Below the pieces are notes generated by a model. It was not told where the DNA came from. It worked only from the letters and a program-made list of their open reading frames with translations, and did not search any database. Shown piece after piece: positions 16,007 to 24,107 of a stretch of DNA of 41,280 nt. The stretch spans positions 1 to 41,280 of the forward strand of contig WLQO01000001.1 of assembly GCA_009698295.1 (NCBI GenBank), written 5' to 3'. The stretch is from Actinomycetota bacterium (GTDB lineage: Bacteria > Actinomycetota > Actinomycetes > Nanopelagicales > Nanopelagicaceae). The position numbers and the translations under genes are program-made. The first letter of the stretch is position 1; each line of letters begins with the position of its first letter.

Positions 16007-17047
16007 TTAAAAAGTAGATGCGTCAATCACGAAGCGATATTTAACATCGCTGGCTACGGTGCGATCGTATGCCTTGTTGATGTAATCAGATTTAATTACT
16101 TCCACATCGCTGACGATATTGTGCTTGCCACAGAAATCGAGCATTTCCTGCATCTCAGGAATGCCACCAATCATTGAACCAGACAGTGATCGACGTGCTG
16201 GCAGAAGAGATCCAACTTCGACGGCATATGGCTTTCCGGGAAGTCCGATAACCACCAATGTTCCATCCACATTTAACATCTCAAGATATTTATTGATATC
16301 TAATTCAGCGCTGACAGTATTCAAAATCAAATCAAAGTGCTTCTTCAAATTCTTATTGAAATCTGCGCTATTGGTAGAAATAAAGTGATGGGCACCCATG
16401 GCCTTTGCATCGCCTTCTTTTGATGGCGAGTGCGAGAAGACTGTGACTTCTGCGCCAAGTGCTACGGCGAACTTAACGCCCATGTGCCCAAGACCACCAA
16501 GGCCCATCACTGCAACTTTCTTTCCTGGTCCAGTGTTCCAATGTTTGATTGGAGAATAGAGAGTGATTCCCGCACAAAGCAGAGGTGCTACTCCGTCCAG
16601 CGGCAAGTTCTCAGGAATCGATACTGCATAATCTTCATTAATGACCATGATGTTTGAGTATCCACCCATGGCTGGAGTCTTTCCATCGCGTTCTAGCTGA
16701 TTGTAAGTTCCGGTCATACCTTCGATGCAGTACTGCTGCAGACCCTTTAGACAAGATGGACATTTGCGGCATGAGTCAACAAATACGCCGACTCCAATAC
16801 GATCGCCGACTTTAAATTTGGTTACAGATGAACCAACTTGCGAAACGATTCCGGCAATTTCATGGCCAGGCACCATAGGAAAGATCGCAGGGCCCCACTC
16901 TTCGCGGACCTGATGGATATCGGAGTGACAGATGCCCGAGTATTTAATATCTAAGGCAACATCATTAGCGCCCAATTCACGCCGTTCAAATTCCCAAGGA
17001 GTCATCTCTGCTTTTGCCTGCATTGCTGCGTATCCACGAACCTTCAT
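16007..17047 (-). CDS. Zinc-dependent NAD(P) alcohol dehydrogenase, CAD/YahK type
   Basis: This 346-residue medium-chain dehydrogenase interconverts alcohols and aldehydes or ketones. Catalytic zinc ligands are in SGICHSDIHQ (Cys) and PGHEIAG (His-Glu); a further Cys lies in LLCAGIT. The structural zinc site is CRKCPSCLKGLQQYC. The Rossmann motif is VMGLGGLGHMGVKFA. It looks closest to the cinnamyl-alcohol-dehydrogenase-like YahK/AdhA group, but the substrate is not deducible. The gene overlaps the upstream thymidine kinase by four bases (ATGA) and has its own strong ribosome site. Confidence 0.9.
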   Translation of the reverse strand: MKVRGYAAMQAKAEMTPWEFERRELGANDVALDIKYSGICHSDIHQVREEWGPAIFPMVPGHEIAGIVSQVGSSVTKFKVGDRIGVGVFVDSCRKCPSCLKGLQQYCIEGMTGTYNQLERDGKTPAMGGYSNIMVINEDYAVSIPENLPLDGVAPLLCAGITLYSPIKHWNTGPGKKVAVMGLGGLGHMGVKFAVALGAEVTVFSHSPSKEGDAKAMGAHHFISTNSADFNKNLKKHFDLILNTVSAELDINKYLEMLNVDGTLVVIGLPGKPYAVEVGSLLPARRSLSGSMIGGIPEMQEMLDFCGKHNIVSDVEVIKSDYINKAYDRTVASDVKYRFVIDASTF

Positions 17048-17730
17048 TTATTTTCTCCTTTGGCGTTTTCATCATCTTGGTTTGTTACTTGCGTAAAAGG
17101 TAGTGGCATAGGCGAGGTATGTCCCGCGCGAGATGCGCGCGCAGTTACTTGTCGCATATGGTGGCGGCGGCAGAGAACTTCATAGGCAATTTCGGAGCCG
17201 GGTGCGACATCTCCAACCACAACTTGTTCGCCTTCAGTGACCATTACACCGCCAAGTGTGCGGGCGTTATGTGTTGCACGAGAGCCACACCAGCAGAGAG
17301 CTTCGACTTGTAAGGTATTTACGCGATCGGCTAACTCAACCAAGCGGGCCGATCCAGGAAAGAGCTTGGTACGAAAGTCTGCAAGGATGCCAAAAGCAAA
17401 GACATCAATTCCCAATCCATCGACTATTTTGGCAAGTCCTTCAATTTGTATAGGCTGATAAAACTGAGCCTCATCGCAGATTATGTAATCGATGCGATCA
17501 CCCAGGGATAAACGTTCTACAACTAAGCGATGGATATCTAGATCGGTATCAACTTCTATCGCACTGCTTTGTAAGCCTAAACGGGAAGAGATGACACCGC
17601 TTCCAGCGCGATCCTTGCTAGTGAAGATCAGACCAGAACGGCCACGACTCTTATGGTTATGTGCAGTCTGCAGCGCCAGGGTTGATTTACCGCTATCCAT
17701 CGTCCCGCAGTAATAGATTAACTCAGCCAC
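17044..17730 (-). CDS. tdk: Thymidine kinase, type II
   Basis: A protein of about 228 residues that phosphorylates thymidine in pyrimidine salvage. The P-loop is GTMDSGKSTLALQ, the Walker B region is YIICDEAQFY, and a lasso/zinc region includes ALCWCGSRATHNAR and a later CRRHH; three Cys plus His are consistent with the structural zinc. GTG 17730 is chosen because it gives the usual MAELIYYCGTMD start and has AGGA eight bases upstream. ATG 17739 would add three residues. It is followed by the alcohol dehydrogenase with ATGA overlap and AAAGGAG at its junction. Confidence 0.93.
   Translation of the reverse strand: MAELIYYCGTMDSGKSTLALQTAHNHKSRGRSGLIFTSKDRAGSGVISSRLGLQSSAIEVDTDLDIHRLVVERLSLGDRIDYIICDEAQFYQPIQIEGLAKIVDGLGIDVFAFGILADFRTKLFPGSARLVELADRVNTLQVEALCWCGSRATHNARTLGGVMVTEGEQVVVGDVAPGSEIAYEVLCRRHHMRQVTARASRAGHTSPMPLPFTQVTNQDDENAKGENK
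17055..17061 (-). promoter_or_regulatory. Ribosome binding site for the alcohol dehydrogenase, inside tdk
   Basis: On the - strand, AAAGGAG lies seven bases before the ATG at 17047, within the last codons of tdk. It supports co-transcription with independent initiation of translation. Confidence 0.6.
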
Positions 17731-17792
17731 GGAGCGCATCCTGCCACTTATTATTCATGGGCGCAGCACTTGTGGCCTTTGTATCCAAAGCT

Positions 17793-18320
17793 TCACGCAT
17801 GATGGAGTGCAATAATTTCAATCTCAGGATATTTCTCAGCGATCTTTGATCTACCGTTTAAAAAATCAATCTCCAACAAGACCAAAACCTTGGTTACGAC
17901 TGCGCCACAGCGCTTTGCAAGTTCAATTGCTGCGAGGAGCGTGCCTCCGGTGGCTAGGACGTCATCGACTATCAGAACTTTCTGATTTGGACGGAAGGCA
18001 TCTGTGTGAACTTCGAGTTCATCATCACCATATTCCAATCCATATTTTGCACCAAAAGTTTTATGCGGCAATTTTCCTTGCTTGCGAAATGGAACAAATC
18101 CTAGGTAAGCGCTGTTAGCAAGAGCAGATCCCAGGATAAATCCGCGCGCTTCCACGCCACCAATAACTTCAACATCGATGAGAGATTCTGACATCTTGGC
18201 GATAACAGCAGAAAATGCGGACGGACTGGAAAGTATCGGCGTTATATCCTGGAAAAGGATTCCCGTTTTTGGAAAGTCGGGAATCTCGCGAATTAATCCC
18301 AGGGCGTTTGCGAACTCCAT
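17793..18320 (-). CDS. apt: Adenine phosphoribosyltransferase
   Basis: This 175-residue enzyme makes AMP from adenine and PRPP in purine salvage. The N-terminus (IREIPDFPKTGILFQDITPIL) and the PRPP-binding loop KVLIVDDVLATGGTL are diagnostic. GGVEARGFILGSALA matches the family. A GGTGG stretch lies just before the ATG. It is 62 bp upstream of tdk on the same strand and 37 bp downstream of tRNA-Leu. Confidence 0.95.
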   Translation of the reverse strand: MEFANALGLIREIPDFPKTGILFQDITPILSSPSAFSAVIAKMSESLIDVEVIGGVEARGFILGSALANSAYLGFVPFRKQGKLPHKTFGAKYGLEYGDDELEVHTDAFRPNQKVLIVDDVLATGGTLLAAIELAKRCGAVVTKVLVLLEIDFLNGRSKIAEKYPEIEIIALHHA

Positions 18321-18357
18321 AACCCACCAATCCCACTTAAATTCAAATACCTATTTG

Positions 18358-18441
18358 TGTCCGAGAGGGGACTTGAACCCCTAAGCCCTTGCGGGCACTA
18401 ACACCTCAAGCTAGCGCGTCTGCCAATTCCGCCACCCGGAC
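18358..18441 (-). tRNA. tRNA-Leu (anticodon GAG)
   Basis: An 84-base class II tRNA on the - strand. The acceptor stem is GTCCGGG pairing with CTCGGAC (one G-T pair), with discriminator A at 18358. The D-arm region reads GGCGGAATTGGCAGACGC. The anticodon stem CTAGC/GTTAG encloses loop TTGAGGT, giving anticodon GAG. A variable arm (TGCCCGCAAGGGCT) and a T-arm GGGGTTCAAGTCCCC follow. CCA is not encoded. It reads CUC/CUU leucine codons. Confidence 0.95.
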
Positions 18442-18454
18442 GAGTGCGTCGGCA

Positions 18455-18484
18455 ACGATAGCAACGGAGAGGGGTCCGAGGCAA
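18455..18484 (-). promoter_or_regulatory. Promoter of tRNA-Leu
   Basis: On the - strand, TTGCCT (18479-18484) and TATCGT (18455-18460) are separated by 18 bases. The -10 ends 13 bases before the tRNA, giving a short 5' leader for RNase P to remove. Confidence 0.5.
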
Positions 18485-18555
18485 AGCGGATGAGAGACTG
18501 GCAATAAAGCCTTCAAGTGGGCGATAAATATCTGGCTTTGGTAGAGAATAAGCAG

Positions 18556-19878
18556 ATGAGCAAAGATGCAGTGGTGGATTTAACTTCAGTAGAAGATGAA
18601 GCGATTAAAATCTGTCAGGATTTAATTCGTATTCCGAGCGTTAACTTCGGCGAAGGCAGAGGCGATGAAGCCGCTGTCGCGGCCTATGTCGTTAAATCAT
18701 TAGGTGAAGTTGGAATCACTGCAAAGATTTATGAATCTGCACCAAATCGTTGCAATGTGATTGCGCGAATAAAGGGTAGTGATTCATCGCTTCCAGGTCT
18801 GGTTGTTCATGGCCATATAGATGTTGTTCCTGCCAACGCCGAAGACTGGTCGGTTGATCCGTTCGGTGGCGAAATTAAAGATGGAATGATTTGGGGACGT
18901 GGCGCAGTTGATATGAAGAATGTAGATGCGATGATTTTGGCCATTGTTCGCAATTGGGCAAAAAAGGGATATCAACCGAAGCGCGATATTGTTCTAGCTT
19001 TCTTCGCTGACGAAGAAGCGGGCATGACATACGGCTCACGTTATATGAGTGCCAATCATCCAGAAGTATTCGCTGGTTGCACCGAAGCAATCTCTGAAGT
19101 TGGTGGCTTCTCTGTGACGGTAGCCGATGGCAAACGTCTTTACTTTGTCGAAGCGGCCCAAAAAGGTATTCATTGGATGAAGTTAACTGCGCAAGGTAGA
19201 GCCGGTCACGGATCGATGATGAACGATGAGAATGCGTTAACCGCACTTACAGAAGCCGTTGCCAAGATCGGGAGATTCGAATGGCCACAACGTTATACAA
19301 AGACTGTTAAGGATCTTTTCCGTGAGGTCGCGCGAGTAACAGAACGTGAATTTGATGAAAACGATCTAAGACCTTTACTTAAAGAGGTGGGTTCAACAGC
19401 GCGCATGATTGGCGCAACGTTGCAGAACACTGCCAATCCAACAATGCTAGATGCCGGTTACAAGGCAAATGTAATTCCTGGCGCGGCTAGCGCCGTAATT
19501 GATGGGCGATTTTTACCGGGTTATGAAGATGAGTTGAATTCAACTATACGAGCGATCATCGGACCAGATATTTCGATAGAGACAGTCTCACATGACATCG
19601 CGTTGGAAGTTGATTTTGATTCACCGCTAGTTGAGGCGATGAAAGCGGCTTTGTTGCGAGAGGATCCGGAAGGGATCCCAGTTCCCTACATGATGAGTGG
19701 TGGAACTGATAATAAAGCGCTATCGGAGTTAGGAATTGTTGGTTACGGATTCTCACCGTTACGTCTTCCAGCAGATTTAGACTTTATGTCCTTATTTCAT
19801 GGCGTTGATGAACGTGTTCCTATTGAAGGCTTGAGGTTTGGTGTGCGAGTGCTGGCAGATTTTCTAGAACACGCCTAA
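18556..19878 (+). CDS. M20 family metallopeptidase / amidohydrolase
   Basis: A protein of 440 residues of the DapE/ArgE/CPG2-like M20 family with two zinc ions. Ligands and catalytic residues are visible in VHGHIDVVP (His, Asp), GRGAVDMKN (bridging Asp), ADEEAG (catalytic Glu plus Glu ligand), SEVGGF and the C-terminal LFHGVDERVP (His). The lid/dimer domain is around KGIHWMKLTAQGRAGHGS. It cleaves an amide bond in a peptide or acylated amino acid; the substrate cannot be read. ATG 18556 fits the family N-terminus; GTG 18517 would add 13 residues. It ends 6 bp from the convergent aldo/keto reductase. Confidence 0.88.
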   Translation: MSKDAVVDLTSVEDEAIKICQDLIRIPSVNFGEGRGDEAAVAAYVVKSLGEVGITAKIYESAPNRCNVIARIKGSDSSLPGLVVHGHIDVVPANAEDWSVDPFGGEIKDGMIWGRGAVDMKNVDAMILAIVRNWAKKGYQPKRDIVLAFFADEEAGMTYGSRYMSANHPEVFAGCTEAISEVGGFSVTVADGKRLYFVEAAQKGIHWMKLTAQGRAGHGSMMNDENALTALTEAVAKIGRFEWPQRYTKTVKDLFREVARVTEREFDENDLRPLLKEVGSTARMIGATLQNTANPTMLDAGYKANVIPGAASAVIDGRFLPGYEDELNSTIRAIIGPDISIETVSHDIALEVDFDSPLVEAMKAALLREDPEGIPVPYMMSGGTDNKALSELGIVGYGFSPLRLPADLDFMSLFHGVDERVPIEGLRFGVRVLADFLEHA

Positions 19879-19884
19879 CGGGAA

Positions 19885-20829
19885 TTAACTAGAAATCTCG
19901 TTGAGAGCTGTTCGAACCACTTCTGGCAGTTGAATTTCTTCGCTAATTAAAATGCCGCGCATCTGTGCGCCAGTGCGTGCACCTACGACTGCGGAAGTTA
20001 CGCCAGGGAAGTCGCGCACCCAGGCCAGAGCGACTTCTAGCGGCGAGTAACCCAAGCCTTGTGCAGCAATGCTGACCGCTTCCACGATACGCCGCGATCT
20101 CTCATTTAAATACGGTTCGATAAAAGGAGCAAAGTGTGGCGTCGCGGCTCGCGAATCTGCGGGTATGCCGCTGCGATATTTGCCGGTTAAGGCGCCGCGG
20201 CCCAAAGGTGACCATGCGATAAAACCGCGATTTAGATTGATTGCGCAATCTATGACATCACCTTCAGCGCCTCGCGCTAGCAATGAGAATTCATTTTGCG
20301 CAGATGTAATAGGCGCTTTAGCAGAGTTGGCTTCCTGAAGCGAAATTGCACGCGCGCTTTGCCATCCATTGAAATTTGAAATTCCAACATAGCGCGCACG
20401 ACCAGATGTGTAAGCCCAATCAAGTGCTGAGAGCGAATCTTCTAATGGAACTTTTTCATCCCATACCTGCACCTGCCATAAATCAACATGATCTGTACCT
20501 AATCGTGCGAGCGATTGATCGAGCGCCGACATTAAAGATGTGCGTGACGCATCTGTCTTAAGCGCACCGTTCTCATATGTAACTCCAGCCTTTGTGGAGA
20601 TAACTACATCTTCACGACGGAAGAGAGTTCCGATGAGCCCTCCGATTACGCGCTCTGAGTCGCCATTTCCATAATGACTGGCAGAATCAAAGAAATTTCC
20701 ACCTGCTTCTATAAAAGCGCGTGCTTGATCTGCCGCTTCGTGGGTATCGGTATCGCGACCCCATGTCATGGTGCCAAGCCCTAAGCGGGAGATCTCCAGC
20801 CCTGAGTTGCCAACCATTCGCATTTCCAT
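19885..20829 (-). CDS. Aldo/keto reductase
   Basis: This 314-residue TIM-barrel oxidoreductase uses NADPH. The catalytic tetrad is visible: Asp and Tyr in FFDSASHYGNGDSE, Lys in VVISTKAG, and the position normally held by His in VDLWQVQVWD, which here reads Gln-Val. The Lys/Arg NADPH site is near the C-terminus (AVVGARTGAQMRG). The missing His places it in the broader YajO/Kvbeta-like side of the family. Substrate is unknown. It is divergent from the histidine phosphatase, and each gene has its own six-base-spaced -10. Confidence 0.88.
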   Translation of the reverse strand: MEMRMVGNSGLEISRLGLGTMTWGRDTDTHEAADQARAFIEAGGNFFDSASHYGNGDSERVIGGLIGTLFRREDVVISTKAGVTYENGALKTDASRTSLMSALDQSLARLGTDHVDLWQVQVWDEKVPLEDSLSALDWAYTSGRARYVGISNFNGWQSARAISLQEANSAKAPITSAQNEFSLLARGAEGDVIDCAINLNRGFIAWSPLGRGALTGKYRSGIPADSRAATPHFAPFIEPYLNERSRRIVEAVSIAAQGLGYSPLEVALAWVRDFPGVTSAVVGARTGAQMRGILISEEIQLPEVVRTALNEISS

Positions 20830-20835
20830 GGCGCG

Positions 20836-20841
20836 ACCCTA
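20836..20841 (-). promoter_or_regulatory. -10 element of a leaderless promoter for the aldo/keto reductase
   Basis: On the - strand, TAGGGT, then six bases, then the ATG at 20829. Confidence 0.5.
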
Positions 20842-20866
20842 GCAAGACGAGAGGATAAATTACGGA

Positions 20867-20872
20867 TAACCT
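20867..20872 (+). promoter_or_regulatory. -10 element of a leaderless promoter for the histidine phosphatase - mshC cassette
   Basis: TAACCT, then six bases, then the ATG at 20879. No Shine-Dalgarno sequence is present. It probably drives the three genes that overlap in series. Confidence 0.6.
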
Positions 20873-20878
20873 TCCAAC

Positions 20879-21565
20879 ATGACACGGATACTTCTAATAC
20901 GTCATGCCCATTCGGTTGCTAACGACCGCGGAATTCTCGCTGGTCGAAGTTCTGGAGTCTTCCTAACTGAAAAAGGTATCGGCCAGTCGGAGGAGTTAGC
21001 AAAGCGTTTAGCTGGAAGCAAGATATCTAAGGTGCATGTAAGCCCAATGGAGCGTTGCCACTTAACTATCAATCCACTTTTACAAAGTATCCCCAAGAAA
21101 GATCGTCCTAAAGTCGTAATAACGGAAGACCTTTCAGAAGTTGATTATGGCAAATGGACCGGAAAGAAATTGTCGAGCCTTTACCGAGACAAACTTTGGA
21201 AGATTGTACAAAGTCGTCCTAGCGCAATGTATTTTCCAGAAGGAGAAGGCTTGGCACATGTACAGGTTCGGGCCATGCGCGCAGTACATGCCGCGGCCAG
21301 CGAGTCTGGGCTGCAAGTAATTGTTAGCCATGGAGATGTAATAAAAAGTATTGTTGCTGCAGTATTGGGTACACATCTAGACAATTTCCAGAAGATCGTT
21401 ATCGATCCAGCGTCAATTACCGTTCTGGATTTCGATGGTAGTGATTTTCGTATTCTGACTCTAAACAACACCTCCACTCCAATCGTGGAATTTGCTAAAC
21501 CGACAGCAAAGAAGAGCGCAGCAAAGGCTTTACTTGGTGGCGGAGCAGGAAAGAAAAGCAAGTAA
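20879..21565 (+). CDS. Histidine phosphatase superfamily protein, MSMEG_4193 type
   Basis: A 228-residue protein of the phosphoglycerate mutase-like fold. LIRHAHSVAND carries the RH catalytic histidine and phosphate pocket; SPMERCHLT holds the second Arg, DLSEVDYGKWTG the acid region and VSHGDVIKS the second His. A Lys/Ala-rich tail (KKSAAKALLGGGAGKKSK) follows the domain. It has the residues of an active phosphatase; the substrate is unknown. It overlaps DUF3090 by one base and heads a conserved actinobacterial cassette ending in mshC. Confidence 0.87.
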   Translation: MTRILLIRHAHSVANDRGILAGRSSGVFLTEKGIGQSEELAKRLAGSKISKVHVSPMERCHLTINPLLQSIPKKDRPKVVITEDLSEVDYGKWTGKKLSSLYRDKLWKIVQSRPSAMYFPEGEGLAHVQVRAMRAVHAAASESGLQVIVSHGDVIKSIVAAVLGTHLDNFQKIVIDPASITVLDFDGSDFRILTLNNTSTPIVEFAKPTAKKSAAKALLGGGAGKKSK

Positions 21566-22113
21566 TGTCAACACGTATTTTCCTCTTTGATCCGGTGGAA
21601 CGCTTTGTTGTCGGAACTGTTGGCGTTCCGGGGGAGCGAACATTTTTTATTCAAGCGCGGACTGGATCCAGGATGGTCTCTGTTGCTCTGGAAAAGGCGC
21701 AAGTTTCAGCTATAGCAGAGCGGGTAATCCAGATCTTGCGAGAAATCCGTTTAAGTGAACCTCTTACAGTCTTCGACAGAATTGCATACGATGATCAACC
21801 TCTCGAAACTCCGATTGATGAGGAATTTCGTGTTGGGGTTATCGGTTTAGCGTATATCTCTGATCGTCACCTCATCGAAATAGATCTCCAAGCAATTTCC
21901 GATTCCGAGTCAGCAGAGGATGATCTCTTAGAAGTCGATCTCTCTGCTGAACAGGACATTCTGCGAGTTTTAATGACCCTTGGTTATGCAGAAAGTTTTG
22001 CCAAGCGCGCGAATTCGGTAGTTTCAGCTGGACGCGCTCCATGCCCATTCTGTGGCGGACCGATCGATCCCAATGGCCATCTTTGTCCGCGCTCCAATGG
22101 ATATCGACGATGA
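21565..22113 (+). CDS. DUF3090 family protein with C-terminal zinc ribbon
   Basis: A 182-residue protein found almost only in actinobacteria and always near mshC in the genomes I can recall. The N-terminal beta-rich part begins MSTRIFLFDPVERFVVGTVG, and RTFFIQARTGSRMVSVALEK follows. The C-terminus has CPFCGGPIDPNGHLCP, three Cys and a His able to bind zinc. No enzymatic motif is seen and no function is established. It overlaps the phosphatase by one base and the kinase-fold gene by four. Confidence 0.85.
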   Translation: MSTRIFLFDPVERFVVGTVGVPGERTFFIQARTGSRMVSVALEKAQVSAIAERVIQILREIRLSEPLTVFDRIAYDDQPLETPIDEEFRVGVIGLAYISDRHLIEIDLQAISDSESAEDDLLEVDLSAEQDILRVLMTLGYAESFAKRANSVVSAGRAPCPFCGGPIDPNGHLCPRSNGYRR

Positions 22114-22856
22114 GTTCGGCAAAGATCGATCCTGCACAAATCGAGAGAGACTTAATCGATTTAAATGATGGTGTCTTAACAGTTACTGGTCGTCTTGTAG
22201 ATGCATCGAATGCAACTCTGTATGCAATGTGTAGCGTGAACAGGCTCGGCGAAGATCGTGAATTTGCATGTATCTATAAACCAATTGCAGGAGAGCGTCC
22301 GCTCTGGGATTTTCCAGATGGATCACTTGCAAATCGTGAATATCTCACCTTCCTAGTAAGCCATTGGTTGGAACTTCATCTAGTTCCTCCAACGATTCTT
22401 CGCGACGGACCTTATGGAACTGGAATGGTTCAAAAATGGATCGACATAGATTCGAATATTGATCTGATGGAGTTCTACCAAAGTGAGCATCCCAAGTTAA
22501 GGCTCCTGGCGCTATTAGATATTATTACAAATAATACTGATCGTAAGATTGGCCATCTGATTCCGACAGAGGACGGTCACTTATACGGTTGTGATCATGG
22601 AGTTACTTTTCACGTCGATGACAAATTACGGACCGTACTTTGGCAATGGGCAGGCTTACCTTTTACGGAAGCCGAGAAAAAGCTTTTGCTAAAAGCGCGC
22701 GCGCTATTCGCAGAATCAAAGCGCGAGATAATCTCTGGACTGATTGAGGAAGATGAGATTTCAGCAACAATTGCGCGTATTGATCGAGCCTTAATTGAGG
22801 AATCATTTCTTCTTCCCAACCCAGATTGGCCTGCGGTTCCATGGCCGCCGTTCTAG
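22110..22856 (+). CDS. SCO1664 family protein with PI3/PI4-kinase-like fold
   Basis: A 248-residue protein whose core residues match the PI3/PI4-kinase and HipA-like kinase fold. CIYKPIAGERPLWDF carries Lys57 as the likely ATP-contacting lysine. LDIITNNTDRKIGHL (137-150) resembles the catalytic loop with Asp137, Asn141/142, Asp144 and His149. GCDHGVTF (Asp162) replaces DFG as the metal-binding motif. An active kinase is therefore plausible, with unknown target. The ATG at 22110 overlaps the DUF3090 stop (ATGA). An in-frame start at 22041 would lie far inside DUF3090 and is not favoured. Confidence 0.83.
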   Translation: MSSAKIDPAQIERDLIDLNDGVLTVTGRLVDASNATLYAMCSVNRLGEDREFACIYKPIAGERPLWDFPDGSLANREYLTFLVSHWLELHLVPPTILRDGPYGTGMVQKWIDIDSNIDLMEFYQSEHPKLRLLALLDIITNNTDRKIGHLIPTEDGHLYGCDHGVTFHVDDKLRTVLWQWAGLPFTEAEKKLLLKARALFAESKREIISGLIEEDEISATIARIDRALIEESFLLPNPDWPAVPWPPF

Positions 22857-22859
22857 GAT
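22854..22859 (+). promoter_or_regulatory. -10 element of a leaderless promoter for mshC
   Basis: TAGGAT, then six bases, then the ATG at 22866. GAGG lies within the six bases but only two bases from ATG, too close to act as a ribosome site. Confidence 0.5.
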
Positions 22860-22865
22860 GAGGTT

Positions 22866-24107
22866 ATGAACTCCTGGGCCGAAGTCGCAATTCCACCTTT
22901 AGCCACAAGATTCGAAGTTCCGGAATTATCAATCTTTGATACCGCCAGAGGGCAAAATTCCAAGATTTCGAAGAAGCCTAAATACCGAATGTATGTCTGT
23001 GGAATCACGCCATATGACGCGACCCACCTCGGGCATGCAAATACTTACTTGGCCTTCGATTTAATCAATAGGTACTTGCGCGCATCCGGAAGTGAAGTTC
23101 TTTTTGTCCAAAACATCACTGATATTGATGATCCACTTCTTGAGCGCGCCAATCGCGACGGTATTGATTGGCAAGATTTAGCGACCTCGCAAATCGACCT
23201 CTTTCGCTCGGATATGGTTGCTTTGCACATAATTCCACCCGCTCATTACATTGGAGCAGTTGAAGCAATCCCTTTAGTCGTCGATGCAATCACCGCGTTG
23301 GAAAGAGCAGAGACTGTCTACAAAGTTGATAACGATTACTACTTTAAAGTGCGCAGTGATTCCGCTTTTGGAAGTCGTTCTCATTTAAACGATCAAGAGA
23401 TGTTGAAAATATTCAGCGAACGTGGGGGAGATCCGCAACGAACTGGTAAACACGATCCATTAGATGCGCTGCTCTGGTTGGCAAAGCGAGCTAACGAACC
23501 TGGTTGGGAGAGTATTTATGGGGTTGGAAGACCTGGCTGGCATATCGAATGTTGTGCGATTGCACTGGGTTACCTCGATATTGATCCGGATGAGAGCACT
23601 TCTCTAGATATCCAAGGTGGCGGTAGCGACCTAATCTTTCCGCACCATGAGATGTCTGCGGCACAAGGAAGAGCTATGAATGGCAGGGAGTTCGCAGCAA
23701 ATTATGTTCACGCGGGAATGATCGGACTCGATGGAGAAAAGATGAGCAAGTCAAAGGGCAATTTGGTATTTGTTTCACAATTGCTCAAAGACGGCATCGA
23801 TCCGATGGCGATTCGTATTGCTCTGATGTCACATCATTACCGAGAAGACCATATGTGGCAGCAGAGCGATCTCGTTTCTGCGCAAGATTTTTTGACACAA
23901 CTTCAAATTGCACTTTCCCGCATGGAAGTCGCTCCAACGGATAAGGTAATAAAGGAAATATTGAGCGCTTTGGCGAACGATATAAACACCCCACAGGCAC
24001 TTGGAGCATTGCAACAATGGATTTCGCAGACTAATAGTGGCGGTACCGGCGGAAAGCCTGGGGAGTTAAGTAGAGCGATCGACACCCTGCTCGGTATTGC
24101 TATCTAA
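22866..24107 (+). CDS. mshC: Cysteine:glucosaminyl-inositol ligase (mycothiol synthesis)
   Basis: This 413-residue class I aminoacyl-tRNA-synthetase-like enzyme attaches cysteine to GlcN-Ins in mycothiol synthesis. It is related to CysRS but shorter. YVCGITPYDATHLGHANTY has the zinc-binding Cys and the HIGH-equivalent HLGH. GWHIECCAIALG holds a second zinc Cys. FPHHEMSAAQ supplies further active-site histidines, and GEKMSKSKGNL is the KMSKS loop. The following PAC2 gene on the other strand overlaps its last four bases. Presence implies mycothiol as the low-molecular-weight thiol. Confidence 0.95.
   Translation: MNSWAEVAIPPLATRFEVPELSIFDTARGQNSKISKKPKYRMYVCGITPYDATHLGHANTYLAFDLINRYLRASGSEVLFVQNITDIDDPLLERANRDGIDWQDLATSQIDLFRSDMVALHIIPPAHYIGAVEAIPLVVDAITALERAETVYKVDNDYYFKVRSDSAFGSRSHLNDQEMLKIFSERGGDPQRTGKHDPLDALLWLAKRANEPGWESIYGVGRPGWHIECCAIALGYLDIDPDESTSLDIQGGGSDLIFPHHEMSAAQGRAMNGREFAANYVHAGMIGLDGEKMSKSKGNLVFVSQLLKDGIDPMAIRIALMSHHYREDHMWQQSDLVSAQDFLTQLQIALSRMEVAPTDKVIKEILSALANDINTPQALGALQQWISQTNSGGTGGKPGELSRAIDTLLGIAI

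Noticed and set aside
18442..18555. Extra small gene between tRNA-Leu and the M20 peptidase
   Set aside because: The region holds the tRNA promoter and a possible upstream GTG of the peptidase; no independent coding frame with a start signal was found.
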